Shown here: positions 27,542 to 36,094 of the stretch, in pieces
Layout: every line of letters starts with the position of its first letter
How positions within the stretch are numbered: position 1 is the stretch's first letter
Origin: Humibacter ginsenosidimutans
GTDB lineage: Bacteria; Actinomycetota; Actinomycetes; Actinomycetales; Microbacteriaceae
Direction: 5' to 3'
NCBI RefSeq assembly: GCF_007859675.1
Contig: NZ_CP042305.1
Location: forward strand, 3,844,001 to 3,908,000
Length of the DNA: 64,000 nt
Notes under the pieces: generated by a model
Told to the model about the DNA's origin: nothing
Databases searched by the model: none
What the model saw: only the letters and a program-made list of their open reading frames with translations
Made by a program: the position numbers and the translations under genes

Positions 27542-30142
27542 GTGTCGGAAAGTCATGGTCGTGCGCTCTCTCGCGCGCTTCCGCCGTCGACGAGGAACTC
27601 GATCGTTTCGCGCACGCAACTGCTGAATCGTCTGAACTCCGCGCACCACACGGTCGTGCGGGCCGAGGGCGGCGCGGGCAAGACCTCGCTCGTCGCCAGC
27701 TGGTTCGAGCAGGCGGCAGGCGACGACGTGTCACAGCTGTGGCTGAGCGTCGACGAGAGCATCCGGTCACGAGCCTCGTTCCTGCATGCCGTCGTGCAGG
27801 CGGTCAGCGCGCAGGTCGAACAGCGCGACGGGTCGCCGCTGCACACGTACCTTGCCGGCGCGGCGGGCCCTTCTCACGTGCCCGCACTGCTCGTGGAGGA
27901 GCTGGCACTGGCATCCACCCGGGCCAGGCTGGTCATCGACGATCTGCACCTTCTCGACCGCAGCGCACAGGAAGACCTCGTCTGGGTGCTCGACCATGCG
28001 CCGGGCCTGCAGTTGGTCGTCACCACACGTGTTCCGACGTTGCTCGAGGAACCGGTGACCGCTGCGCGCCTCGGCGTGAGCGTGATCGACTCGGACGACA
28101 TGGCGTTCACTCGGTCCGAGCTGAGCGAGCTGGCTCATGGGCTGTCGCACGGTTTCACCGATCGAGAGGTGCGCGAGCTGCACGAGGTGACGCACGGCAA
28201 CGTGCTGGCCGCGCGCATCGCGCTGTCCGCGCTCGGTGCGAGCAGGTCGCGGCCGACCACTGTGGCCGCACGTCGCAGGCTGGTCAACGAACTGGGTGCC
28301 ATCGCAGCGCAGAACCTCATGCCGGTGTTCCACGACCAGAACGAACTGGAGGCCGCCCTCCGCATCGCCCTCATACCGGAGGTCGATGTGGCACTGGCCC
28401 GTGAGCTCACCGGAGATCCGAACGTCGAGAACACCCTTGCCCGCTTTCTGCGCGATGGCGTCGGTGTGAGCAGAGGATCGGTGCGCCATCCCGTCTTCTC
28501 CTTCCATGCGCTTGTCGCCAAAGCGCTCGTGGAACGTGCGACCGAGGTGCTCCCACCGGATGCCGTGCACACCGCGCGCCTGACCGCCGTTCGTCACCTG
28601 GCGGCGCACGGCGATCCGGTGGACGTCATCCGTCTGCTCGTCGACGCGAACGAAGACGACCGCGTCTGGCCGTACTTCGCCCGGCAGTACTCAGAACTGT
28701 CCATCCACCGTGGTGAGGAGGTCATCCGCATCCTCGAAGCGCTCCCCGACGAGCGCTTCACGCGCAGCGGCACACTCGCGATCGTCCTGGCCATCATGCT
28801 CAGCGAGCGCGAGACGAAGCTCTCCGACCGGCTGCTTCATCTGGTGCGCATCGGACTCGCTCGTATCGCGGAGGCGAAGGCCGATACCGGCTCGCCCGGT
28901 CGGCTCCTGCTCGACGTCGCTCGATTCGCCGGGCTTCGGGCGGCGCGGCGTTACGTGGAAGCGTCGGATGCCGGTGCGCAGCTGATCGAGCAGCTCTCGA
29001 CGTTGCCGGCATCCGTGCGTCGCGACGCGGAGTCGATGACGAATGCCGCGCTGGTGCAGATCGTCATCGTCGACGAGCTGAGCGGTCGCATGCGAACGGC
29101 GTTGGCTCACAGCGATCGTCTCGTCAACGATGCGCATCCGGGACGCGTGCAGCACGCCATGGCCCTGCGAGCCGGCGCCCAGGCCGTGCTCGGCCTGATG
29201 CATGACTCGCGCAGGAGCATCGACTCGATGGGTGAGAGCGGGACTGAGGCGTGGCGGACGTCGATTCCGTCCGCCGGCTGGCACGTCGCACGAGCGGTCC
29301 AAGCGTTGGAGACGGGCGACGGGGTGGCTGCCGTCGAGGAGTGCCGGCGCACCGAATCCGACCTGCCGCTGTCGGAGCACTGGCCGACGATGCTCTGGGC
29401 GCGCGGACTCGCTCGGCTCGTCGACGGGCATGCCGCACTGGGCGCTGATGAGCTCGCGATCGGCATCGACCGGCACCGCGGTCGCACTCTCAGCGCACGG
29501 TCTGCAAGCAGGTTGACCGCCATCCGCGCCGACTTGGCCATCGCGTCCGGGGCGTTCGCCACCGCGCTGCGACACATCGAGGCCGGACCGGCGGGGCCGG
29601 AGCTGGAACTCACGCGGGCGCGATTCGAGCTTTCGCGTCAGCAGCCGGAGAAGGCGGTGCAGACCCTTGGCGCCATCGAGCAGTCCGTCGGTGCCGAGCC
29701 ACGACTCTATTCGGAGCTGCTCGTGCTTTCCGCTGCCGCCCACAGCCGCCTGCATCATGATGTGGATGCCCGAGAGCAATTCGAGCGCGCCCTCGCGATC
29801 ATGCACGAGAACGGTCTCGCCTCCCCACTGTCGAAGATCGCCCGCTCCGAGGTCGTCGCATTGCTCGCCGCCGTCGGCGCGCCGGAGGATCTCGCGCCCA
29901 GACGGGATCCGTTCGCCGCCACATCGCCGGGTGAATACCTGTCGGATCGCGAACGTGTCGTGCTTTCCCACCTTGCCGGCGGCGACAGCATCCCCGACAT
30001 CGCAGGGCGGTTGTACGTCTCCGTCAACACGGTGAAGACACAGGTGAAGAGCATCTACCGCAAGCTCGAGGTCTCCAGCAGGGAAGACGCGGTGCGCGCC
30101 GGTCGGCGCCGTGGGCTCCTCGACGATTGCCTGCATCGCTGA
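27542..30142 (+). CDS. LAL-type (MalT-like) ATP-binding LuxR regulator
   Basis: 866 residues from the GTG at 27542, preceded by GGGGGAAAT; the upstream open frame to 27398 lacks homology. Residues 43-48 form a P-loop (GGAGKT), followed by a Walker B LVIDDLHLLD near 130-140, so the N-terminus is an ATP-binding STAND domain. A long helical, TPR-like middle (about 300-780) probably senses the inducer. The C-terminal LuxR helix-turn-helix (about 800-855) contains YVSVNTVKTQVKSIYRKL. Large ATP-dependent LuxR proteins are activators that assemble on direct repeats. The matching GGGTGAA repeats before this gene, the surface operon and the 30.3-kb leader make those its likely targets. Inducer unknown. 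Confidence 0.87.
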   Translation: MSESHGRALSRALPPSTRNSIVSRTQLLNRLNSAHHTVVRAEGGAGKTSLVASWFEQAAGDDVSQLWLSVDESIRSRASFLHAVVQAVSAQVEQRDGSPLHTYLAGAAGPSHVPALLVEELALASTRARLVIDDLHLLDRSAQEDLVWVLDHAPGLQLVVTTRVPTLLEEPVTAARLGVSVIDSDDMAFTRSELSELAHGLSHGFTDREVRELHEVTHGNVLAARIALSALGASRSRPTTVAARRRLVNELGAIAAQNLMPVFHDQNELEAALRIALIPEVDVALARELTGDPNVENTLARFLRDGVGVSRGSVRHPVFSFHALVAKALVERATEVLPPDAVHTARLTAVRHLAAHGDPVDVIRLLVDANEDDRVWPYFARQYSELSIHRGEEVIRILEALPDERFTRSGTLAIVLAIMLSERETKLSDRLLHLVRIGLARIAEAKADTGSPGRLLLDVARFAGLRAARRYVEASDAGAQLIEQLSTLPASVRRDAESMTNAALVQIVIVDELSGRMRTALAHSDRLVNDAHPGRVQHAMALRAGAQAVLGLMHDSRRSIDSMGESGTEAWRTSIPSAGWHVARAVQALETGDGVAAVEECRRTESDLPLSEHWPTMLWARGLARLVDGHAALGADELAIGIDRHRGRTLSARSASRLTAIRADLAIASGAFATALRHIEAGPAGPELELTRARFELSRQQPEKAVQTLGAIEQSVGAEPRLYSELLVLSAAAHSRLHHDVDAREQFERALAIMHENGLASPLSKIARSEVVALLAAVGAPEDLAPRRDPFAATSPGEYLSDRERVVLSHLAGGDSIPDIAGRLYVSVNTVKTQVKSIYRKLEVSSREDAVRAGRRRGLLDDCLHR

Positions 30143-30257
30143 CAGGACGCGTGGGGCAAAGCGTCGACACGACGCCGAGCGACCGGGGATCGTGTCCGCA
30201 GTGTTGCACTGGCACGCCGACGCCGTGCCTACGCGACGGCCGCGACGGCGCGATCAG

Positions 30258-30276
30258 GGGTGAAGCGGCGGGTGAA
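30258..30276 (+). promoter_or_regulatory. LAL-regulator site 3: GGGTGAA-N5-GGGTGAA
   Basis: Direct repeats at 30258-30264 and 30270-30276 with the same 12-base period, 116 bases after the regulator stop and pointing the same way. It should drive a transcript through the hairpin region 30340-30422 and the small ORF at 30471. Confidence 0.65.
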
Positions 30277-30375
30277 TGCGGCTCCCAGATCGTGCGCGCG
30301 CATGCGGTTGGCGCTGTGATGGTTTCGGAACAACAATGTGCTCCCCGGGCGGCTCCACCCCCTTCTGCCGCTCGG

Positions 30376-30422
30376 CCCGGCCGGCCTCGGGAGGCCCCAA
30401 TCAACTCCCGGAGCCGGCCGGG
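30376..30422 (+). other. Strong 18-bp hairpin in the leader of the small ORF
   Basis: Arms 30376-30393 and 30405-30422 pair over 18 positions with one mismatch and one G-U, around an 11-base loop. A weaker GC hairpin (left arm CCGGGCGGC, right arm GCCGCTCGG) precedes it. There is no T-run. It may be a terminator for the regulator transcript or an attenuator or RNA structure ahead of the small ORF at 30471. Confidence 0.6.
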
Positions 30423-30470
30423 GCATCCCGTCACGCGTCCGATGATTCACCTTGAGGAAGGTCAAAGATC

Positions 30471-30671
30471 ATGGTCGAGGGCAAGTCGGCGGCACCGCCC
30501 GCCAGACAGTTCGGCCAGCGCCAGCGGGGAAGGGGAAGCTCGCACTGCGAGATCTTCTTCAGCGAGCGACTCGGCTCCGAGATCCGCGTGCAATGCACCT
30601 GTACCCATGGTCGAGATCACGACTACCAGGGTCCTGTCGGACCCGTCTGCGATTCGGAAGACGCGGCCTGA
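30471..30671 (+). CDS. Small hypothetical protein, 66 residues
   Basis: The ATG at 30471 is preceded by a good ribosome site (GAGGAAGG, nine bases away), and codon third positions are mostly G or C. The product is polar with four cysteines (SSHCEIFFSERLGSE, then VQCTCTHGRDHDY and VCDSEDAA) and no signal peptide or membrane segment. I recognise no family. It is the first plausible gene after regulator site 3 and may be part of that regulon. The rest of 30672-30919 shows no supportable gene. Confidence 0.4.
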   Translation: MVEGKSAAPPARQFGQRQRGRGSSHCEIFFSERLGSEIRVQCTCTHGRDHDYQGPVGPVCDSEDAA

Positions 30672-30919
30672 GGCTCCCCTTCTGGGTGCAGGATCGTGAG
30701 GCGCGAAGCGATGCCCGCGCACCCCGGCGGCTGACCGTGGCCGATTCACCGACCGCTTCCTCGAGTGGTGCGCCCGAATCGGCGAAGCTGCTCTGCCGGG
30801 GCTTGCTCACGCCGGCCCCCGCGTCACGCGTGCATACAAGTCGGGGTGAGCCACACCACTCCCGAACGCCGCCGCGCCTGGGGACCCTCAGGGCGGGGCC
30901 CGCCTGTCATGTGCGAGCT

Positions 30920-30964
30920 GTATGCAAGAAGGGCCCGGTCCTCGACCGAGCCCTTCTTGCATAC
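30920..30964 (-). terminator. Terminator of tRNA-Pro
   Basis: Perfect 15-bp arms (30920-30934 and 30950-30964, core GCAAGAAGGGC) plus an inner five-pair stem (CGGTC/GACCG). It lies four bases beyond the 3' end of the minus-strand tRNA gene and should stop its transcription. Confidence 0.85.
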
Positions 30965-30968
30965 GACG

Positions 30969-31042
<74 letters not shown>

Positions 31043-31136
31043 ATTGGCCCCGAAAGGCCTCACTAAGAATACACGTTGACGAGGCGGCGAAAGACCACGG
31101 GGCGTCCGCGAGCATCCCGTCGCCGATGTTCACGCG

Positions 31137-33485
31137 TCAGCGGTTGCCCTGGGTCGGCGGGTTCGCACCCGTTCCACCAGGACCGTTGTTCTTGCCCGGC
31201 GTGCTGTTGCCGTTCGTCGCCGTGCCCGTGCTCGTTCCGCCGTTGCCGTTCTGGCCCTTCGACGGGGTCGTGGTCTTCGGAGCGACCGGCGGCGAGTACG
31301 AGCCGATCAGCTTCTGGTCGGGCGCAGGGAAGGCGCCGCCCCGATATGTCTGATCGAGCGCGGTCTGGATCGTCTTCACGATGTTGAACTTGACGTTGTT
31401 GCCCTGGATGCCCTTGAAGTACACGTAGTGCATGTCGGTGGACCCCGAGATGAGGCCCACCCACGTGGCCTGAGCGACCTTCGGCGTCGACGTCACGAGC
31501 CAGTTCTCGTGTGCGTAGTCGGTGGTGCCGGTCTTGCCCATGATCGGCTCGCCGTCCCACGGATTCGCGCCGGTGGCCGTGCCGTCGGTCAGCACGTGTT
31601 CCAGCGCCCAGGTCACCGTCGCGGCCACGTTCTTCGGGATCGCCTGCGTGCACTGCGTCTTCGGGACCGGCAGCGCCTTGCCGTCGGAGTCCACCGCTGA
31701 GTCGATCGCGACGGGCGTGCACGAGACGCCGCCGTTCGCGATCCCGGCGTACGCCTGGGCCATCGACAGCGGGGCGATGTAGTTGGTGCCGATCACCATC
31801 GGGGGGTTGATGGTCCATGGGTTGCCGTCGGGCGCCGGCGCCGGGTTGGCGGAGTGTGCGCCCAGCGACGTCGCGGCCTTCGAGATGTCGCAGAGGTTGA
31901 GCTTGGTGGCCATCATGGCGAAGGCGGTGTTGACGGATGCCTCGGTCGCCTGCAGCACCGACATGTAGCCGCCCTCCGACGACTCGTCGTTGGCGACGTT
32001 CCAGGTGACGTTGCCGAAACCGTCGCCGCAGGTGGCGAACTGGGACTCCGGGAACGAGTGCACGTTCGCGTTGATCGTGTCGTACAGGTGGTGGCCCGAT
32101 TCGAGCCAGGCGACGAGGTCGAAGGCCTTGAATGACGACCCGGTCTGGAACCCGTTCGACCCGCCGTAGGCGTAGTCGGTCGTGTAGTTCAGCGAGGTGG
32201 TCCCCACGGGCGCGGAGTCTGTGTCGTTGAACTGTTTGTTCTCGACCATGGTGACGATGCGTCCCGTACCGACCTCCATCGAGACGTTCGCACCGCCCAG
32301 ATCGAGCCCGCCGTATGTGGGCGGAATGTAGCTGCTGAGTGCCGATTGCGCCGTGTTCTGCAGGCCGAGGTTGAGCGTGGTGTAGACCTTGAGCCCACCG
32401 TGCTGGAAGAGCGACTGGCGCTCTTCCGCCGTCTTGCCGAACGCCGGATTCTGCAGCAGCGTGCGCTGCACGTAGTCGCAGAAGAAGCCGGCGTCGTACT
32501 TGACGGCGCTCGTGCACCCCGACGGCTTCGGCGTGATGTGCGGTTCGACCTTCGTGGCGACCGCCGCCGTGTACTCGGGCTTCGAGATCTTGTGATTGAC
32601 GAGCATCCTCTCGAGCACGTAGTCACGGCGTTCCTTCGCCGCCGCGTATCCGTTCTTCGCGGTGTTGTCGAGGGCGTTGTCGTCGGGCTTGATCGACTGG
32701 TCGTCGATGCGCAGGTAGTTCGGGTTGTTCAGGATGGCGACGAGTGTCGCGGCCTGCGGCAAGGTCAACTTCGCGGCGGTCATGTCGAAGTAGTACTCTG
32801 CTGCGGCCTCGACGCCGTACACCTGGCCGCCGAAGCCGACGATGTTGAGGTAGCTCAGCAGGATGTCGTTCTTGCTGTACCGCTTGTCGAGCCCGATCGC
32901 GTACCGGATCTCCTGCACCTTGCGCTGAATGGTCACGCCGGTGGCGTCTCGATAACAGGCCTCGAATTTGTCCTGCTGCTTCTGCTGCACGTCGGCGGCG
33001 GCGGTCGGGTCGACGGCGTCATCTTGCTCGCAGCGCTGCACCAGGATGTTCTTCACATACTGCTGAGTGATCGACGAGCCGCCCTGCACCCCGTTGTCGG
33101 ACGCGGTCGAGAGCGCGCCGCGCACGGTGCCCATGAGGTCGATGCCGCCTTCACTGTAGAAGCGGGGGTCTTCGGTGGCGACCGCGGCGTCTTTCACGGA
33201 CTGCGAGATGGCATCCCACGCGACGTCTTCGCGGTTCTGTGCATAGAACGTCGCGATCGCGACCTCGGCTGACCCCTGTTTCGCATAGAAAGTGGTCGTC
33301 TGGTCGAGCGGTTGCGGAGCGAGGTAGTCCGGCAGCCCGTCGAACGCTCCCGCCGTGTTGCTCACGGCGAGTGAGGTGACGGCCAGCGCCGGCGTGACCG
33401 CGCTGACCACGAGCACAGCGGCGATCGCGCTCATCGCGACGAAGCCTGCGAAAGCTCCCAATGCCTTGATCGGTGAAGTCGTCAT
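31137..33485 (-). CDS. Class A penicillin-binding protein (copy 1, no PASTA)
   Basis: 782 residues. Membrane anchor at about 8-38, then a GT51 transglycosylase domain (about 60-260) and a transpeptidase domain (about 350-690). The transpeptidase motifs are present: Ser450 in GSSFK and KTG in GKTGTTD. In the GT domain, motif 1 is EDPRFYSEGG: the catalytic Glu105 is kept, but the usual His (EDxxFxxHxG) is Glu112. Motifs GGSSITQQ, RKxxE and a DILLSYLN segment are normal. The last 50 residues are a Gly/Asn/Thr/Pro tail. Close paralogue of the next gene upstream in transcription; both look derived from the PASTA-bearing copy at 37090-39777. Confidence 0.9.
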   Translation of the reverse strand: MTTSPIKALGAFAGFVAMSAIAAVLVVSAVTPALAVTSLAVSNTAGAFDGLPDYLAPQPLDQTTTFYAKQGSAEVAIATFYAQNREDVAWDAISQSVKDAAVATEDPRFYSEGGIDLMGTVRGALSTASDNGVQGGSSITQQYVKNILVQRCEQDDAVDPTAAADVQQKQQDKFEACYRDATGVTIQRKVQEIRYAIGLDKRYSKNDILLSYLNIVGFGGQVYGVEAAAEYYFDMTAAKLTLPQAATLVAILNNPNYLRIDDQSIKPDDNALDNTAKNGYAAAKERRDYVLERMLVNHKISKPEYTAAVATKVEPHITPKPSGCTSAVKYDAGFFCDYVQRTLLQNPAFGKTAEERQSLFQHGGLKVYTTLNLGLQNTAQSALSSYIPPTYGGLDLGGANVSMEVGTGRIVTMVENKQFNDTDSAPVGTTSLNYTTDYAYGGSNGFQTGSSFKAFDLVAWLESGHHLYDTINANVHSFPESQFATCGDGFGNVTWNVANDESSEGGYMSVLQATEASVNTAFAMMATKLNLCDISKAATSLGAHSANPAPAPDGNPWTINPPMVIGTNYIAPLSMAQAYAGIANGGVSCTPVAIDSAVDSDGKALPVPKTQCTQAIPKNVAATVTWALEHVLTDGTATGANPWDGEPIMGKTGTTDYAHENWLVTSTPKVAQATWVGLISGSTDMHYVYFKGIQGNNVKFNIVKTIQTALDQTYRGGAFPAPDQKLIGSYSPPVAPKTTTPSKGQNGNGGTSTGTATNGNSTPGKNNGPGGTGANPPTQGNR

Positions 33486-33545
33486 CGCATCGAGGCTACG
33501 CTGGCCGCGGCCCGATCGTCACCCGTCAGAGGGGCGGGTCTCCTC

Positions 33546-33571
33546 GTGACGCCGCGCACGCGCGGTGTCAC
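33546..33571 (-). terminator. Hairpin between two PBP genes
   Basis: Arms GTGAC-g-CCGCG (33546-33556) and CGCGG-t-GTCAC (33561-33571) form eleven pairs including one G-U, around a 4-base loop. It lies ten bases past the stop of the upstream PBP gene on the minus strand and 61 bases before the next start. Confidence 0.5.
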
Positions 33572-33581
33572 ACCTGTGCGG

Positions 33582-36005
33582 TCACCCTCCACCCGACGAA
33601 TTCGTGCCCTGCGACGGCGACGGGTTCGGCGTGCTGGTCGGGCCGGAGCCGCTCCCGGTGTCGCTGCCGTTGCCGTTGTCTCCGGTGCCGTCACCCGACC
33701 CCTGCCCGGTGCCCGTTCCGTCTCCTGTGCCGTTCTGGTCCGTGTCGCCGTTCTGCGTGCCCGTGCCGTTCGCCGCGCCCTTGCCGCTCGTGGCGGGTCC
33801 GGACTGCAATGAGGAGCCGTACAGCATCGAGTCGGGAGGCGAGGTGAACGCGGAGCCGCCGTAGGTGGCATCCAGCGCTCGCAGAATCGTCTGGTCGGCG
33901 TAGAACTTCGCGTACGCGAGTTCCGAGCCGTTGTAGTCGTAGTACTGCAGGTTCTGCGAACCCGAGATCTGACCCACCCAGATGGCGTTGGCGACCTTGG
34001 AGCTCGAGGTCACGAGCCAGTTCTGCTCGTAGTTGTCTGTCGTGCCGGTCTTGGCGAGAATCGGGATGCCGTCGTCCGGGTTCGCCGACGTGGCGGTGCC
34101 GTCCTCGATCACGTGCTGCAGCGTCCATGCGAGTGCTGCCGCGACGGTGGAAGGGATCGCCTGCTTGCAGGTGGACTTCGGCACCGCGACGCTCGAGCCC
34201 GTCGTGGTGGTGATCTTGTCGATCGCGACGTTGGAGCAGAAGACGCCGTTGTTGGCGATGCCGGCATAGGCGGTCGCCATGGTCAGCGGGGCGATGTAGT
34301 TCGTGCCGATCACCATCGACGGTTCGATAAGGAACGGGTTCCCGCCGTCAGACGTCGGCGCGGGGTTCGCCGCGTGCACGCCGAGCGCCTTCGCGACGTT
34401 CGCGATGTTGCACAGATCGAGCTCGGTGGCCATCTGCACGAACACCGTGTTCACGGATTCCTCGGTGGCCTGCAACACGCTCATCTCGCCGCCCTCCGAC
34501 GACGAGTCGTTGTCGACCGGATACGTGCTTCCGCTCAGCTGACCGCCTTCGCAGCTCGCGGTGAAGGCGTCGAAGGGGAAGGAATACCCGGAGTAGTGGC
34601 CGTTGACCTCTTCGTAGGCCGAGTGCCCTGCCTCGAACCACGCGCCGAGATCGAAGGCCTTGAACGACGATCCGGTCTGAAATCCGTCCGAGCCCCCGTA
34701 GCTGTAGTCGGTGTTGTAGTTGACGGCAGTGCTTCCCGCGCCCCCGCCGCCTGTGTCGTTGTACGACTTGTTCTGGACCATGGTCACGATTCGGCCCGTT
34801 CCGACTTCGACCGAGACGTTGGCGCCTCCGATGTCCACCTGTGTGTCGGTTGCCGGAACCCAGGTGCTGAGCGCGCTCTGCGCGGTGGACTGCAGGTCGA
34901 GGTTCAGCGTCGTGTACACGTTCAGACCGCCGCGCTGGAAGGCGATCCAGCGCTGATCCGCCGTCTTGCCGAACACGGGATTCTGCAGCATGACGTGCTC
35001 GACGTAGTTGCAGAAGAAGCCTGCGTCGTAGGTCACAGCAGACTCGCAACCGGACTGAACCGGTGTGATCTTCGGGGCGACGGGGGTTGCAACCGCCGCT
35101 TTGTACTCGGCCTCGGTGATCGACTTGTGCACGAGCATCCGCTGCAGCACATAGTCGCGCCGCGCCTTCGTCGCCTTGAAGCCGTTCGTGGCGTTGTTGG
35201 CGGGATTCGTGGCCTCGTCCTCATCGAGACGCAGGTTGTTCGGGTTGTTCAGGATGGCCACGAGGGTGGCGGACTGCGCAAGCGTGAGGTCGGAGGCGTC
35301 GACGCCGAAGTAGTACTTCGCGGCGGCCTGCACCCCGTAGACCTGGCCGCCGAAGCCCACGATGTTGAGGTAGGACTGCAGAATCTGGTCCTTGCTGTAC
35401 CGCTGGTCGAGGCCGATCGCGTAGCGCATCTCCTGGAGTTTGCGGCTCACCGTGACGCCCGCGGCATCCTCGTAGCACTGCTCGAACGTCTTCTGCTGTT
35501 TCGCCTGCACGGCAGCAGAGGCCGTGCTGTCGACGACGTCGTCTTGGTCGCAGCGCTGCACGAGCACGTTCTTCACGTATTGCTGGGTGATCGACGATCC
35601 GCCCTGCACTTCGCTTCCGGATGCCGTCGACAATGCCCCGCGCACGGTCCCCAGCACGTCGATCCCGCCCTCGCTGTAGAAGCGTGGGTCCTCCGTGTCG
35701 ACCGCGGCGTCCTTGACGGATTGAGCGATCTGGTCGAACGCCACGTCTTGCCGGTTCTGGGCGTAGAACGTCGCGATCGGCACCGCCTTGCCGTCCTTGG
35801 TGGCGTAGAAGGTGGTCGTCTGATCGAGTGGCTGGAGGGCGAGGTAATCGGGCAGCCCGTTGAACGCATTGGTCGCGTCGCTTACGGCCAGGGCGGCCGC
35901 GGCCGCGCCGGGTGTCACCGACGCCGCCACGAGGATCCCGGCGGCTGCGCTCAGCGCCACGAACCCTCCGAGGGCGGCGAGCACGCCGGTACGTCTGGAC
36001 TTCAC
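33582..36005 (-). CDS. Class A penicillin-binding protein (copy 2, no PASTA)
   Basis: 807 residues from a GTG at 36005. Same layout as copy 1: membrane anchor, GT51 domain, transpeptidase domain with Ser446 in GSSFK and KTG in AKTGTTD. It also has EDPRFYSEGG with Glu112 in place of the conserved His. It ends in a tail of about 65 residues made almost only of Gly, Asn, Thr, Ser, Asp and Pro. The N-terminal 250 residues are very similar to copy 1, indicating a tandem duplication. Likely role: peptidoglycan polymerisation and cross-linking, although the GT change leaves open that it is mainly a transpeptidase. Confidence 0.9.
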   Translation of the reverse strand: MKSRRTGVLAALGGFVALSAAAGILVAASVTPGAAAAALAVSDATNAFNGLPDYLALQPLDQTTTFYATKDGKAVPIATFYAQNRQDVAFDQIAQSVKDAAVDTEDPRFYSEGGIDVLGTVRGALSTASGSEVQGGSSITQQYVKNVLVQRCDQDDVVDSTASAAVQAKQQKTFEQCYEDAAGVTVSRKLQEMRYAIGLDQRYSKDQILQSYLNIVGFGGQVYGVQAAAKYYFGVDASDLTLAQSATLVAILNNPNNLRLDEDEATNPANNATNGFKATKARRDYVLQRMLVHKSITEAEYKAAVATPVAPKITPVQSGCESAVTYDAGFFCNYVEHVMLQNPVFGKTADQRWIAFQRGGLNVYTTLNLDLQSTAQSALSTWVPATDTQVDIGGANVSVEVGTGRIVTMVQNKSYNDTGGGGAGSTAVNYNTDYSYGGSDGFQTGSSFKAFDLGAWFEAGHSAYEEVNGHYSGYSFPFDAFTASCEGGQLSGSTYPVDNDSSSEGGEMSVLQATEESVNTVFVQMATELDLCNIANVAKALGVHAANPAPTSDGGNPFLIEPSMVIGTNYIAPLTMATAYAGIANNGVFCSNVAIDKITTTTGSSVAVPKSTCKQAIPSTVAAALAWTLQHVIEDGTATSANPDDGIPILAKTGTTDNYEQNWLVTSSSKVANAIWVGQISGSQNLQYYDYNGSELAYAKFYADQTILRALDATYGGSAFTSPPDSMLYGSSLQSGPATSGKGAANGTGTQNGDTDQNGTGDGTGTGQGSGDGTGDNGNGSDTGSGSGPTSTPNPSPSQGTNSSGGG

Positions 36006-36094
36006 TCGGGCAGGCTACGTGGCCACTCTGGCCGCCCCGTGCACGCCGACTATGCGATGTTTCAGAAAGAGATCGGAGCCCGCTGCATTCGGCG

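Noticed and set aside
30127..30699. 190-codon ORF after the LAL regulator
   Set aside because: Pro/Arg/Ser-rich, overlaps the regulator's end and runs through the strong hairpin; the 66-codon frame has the better ribosome site.
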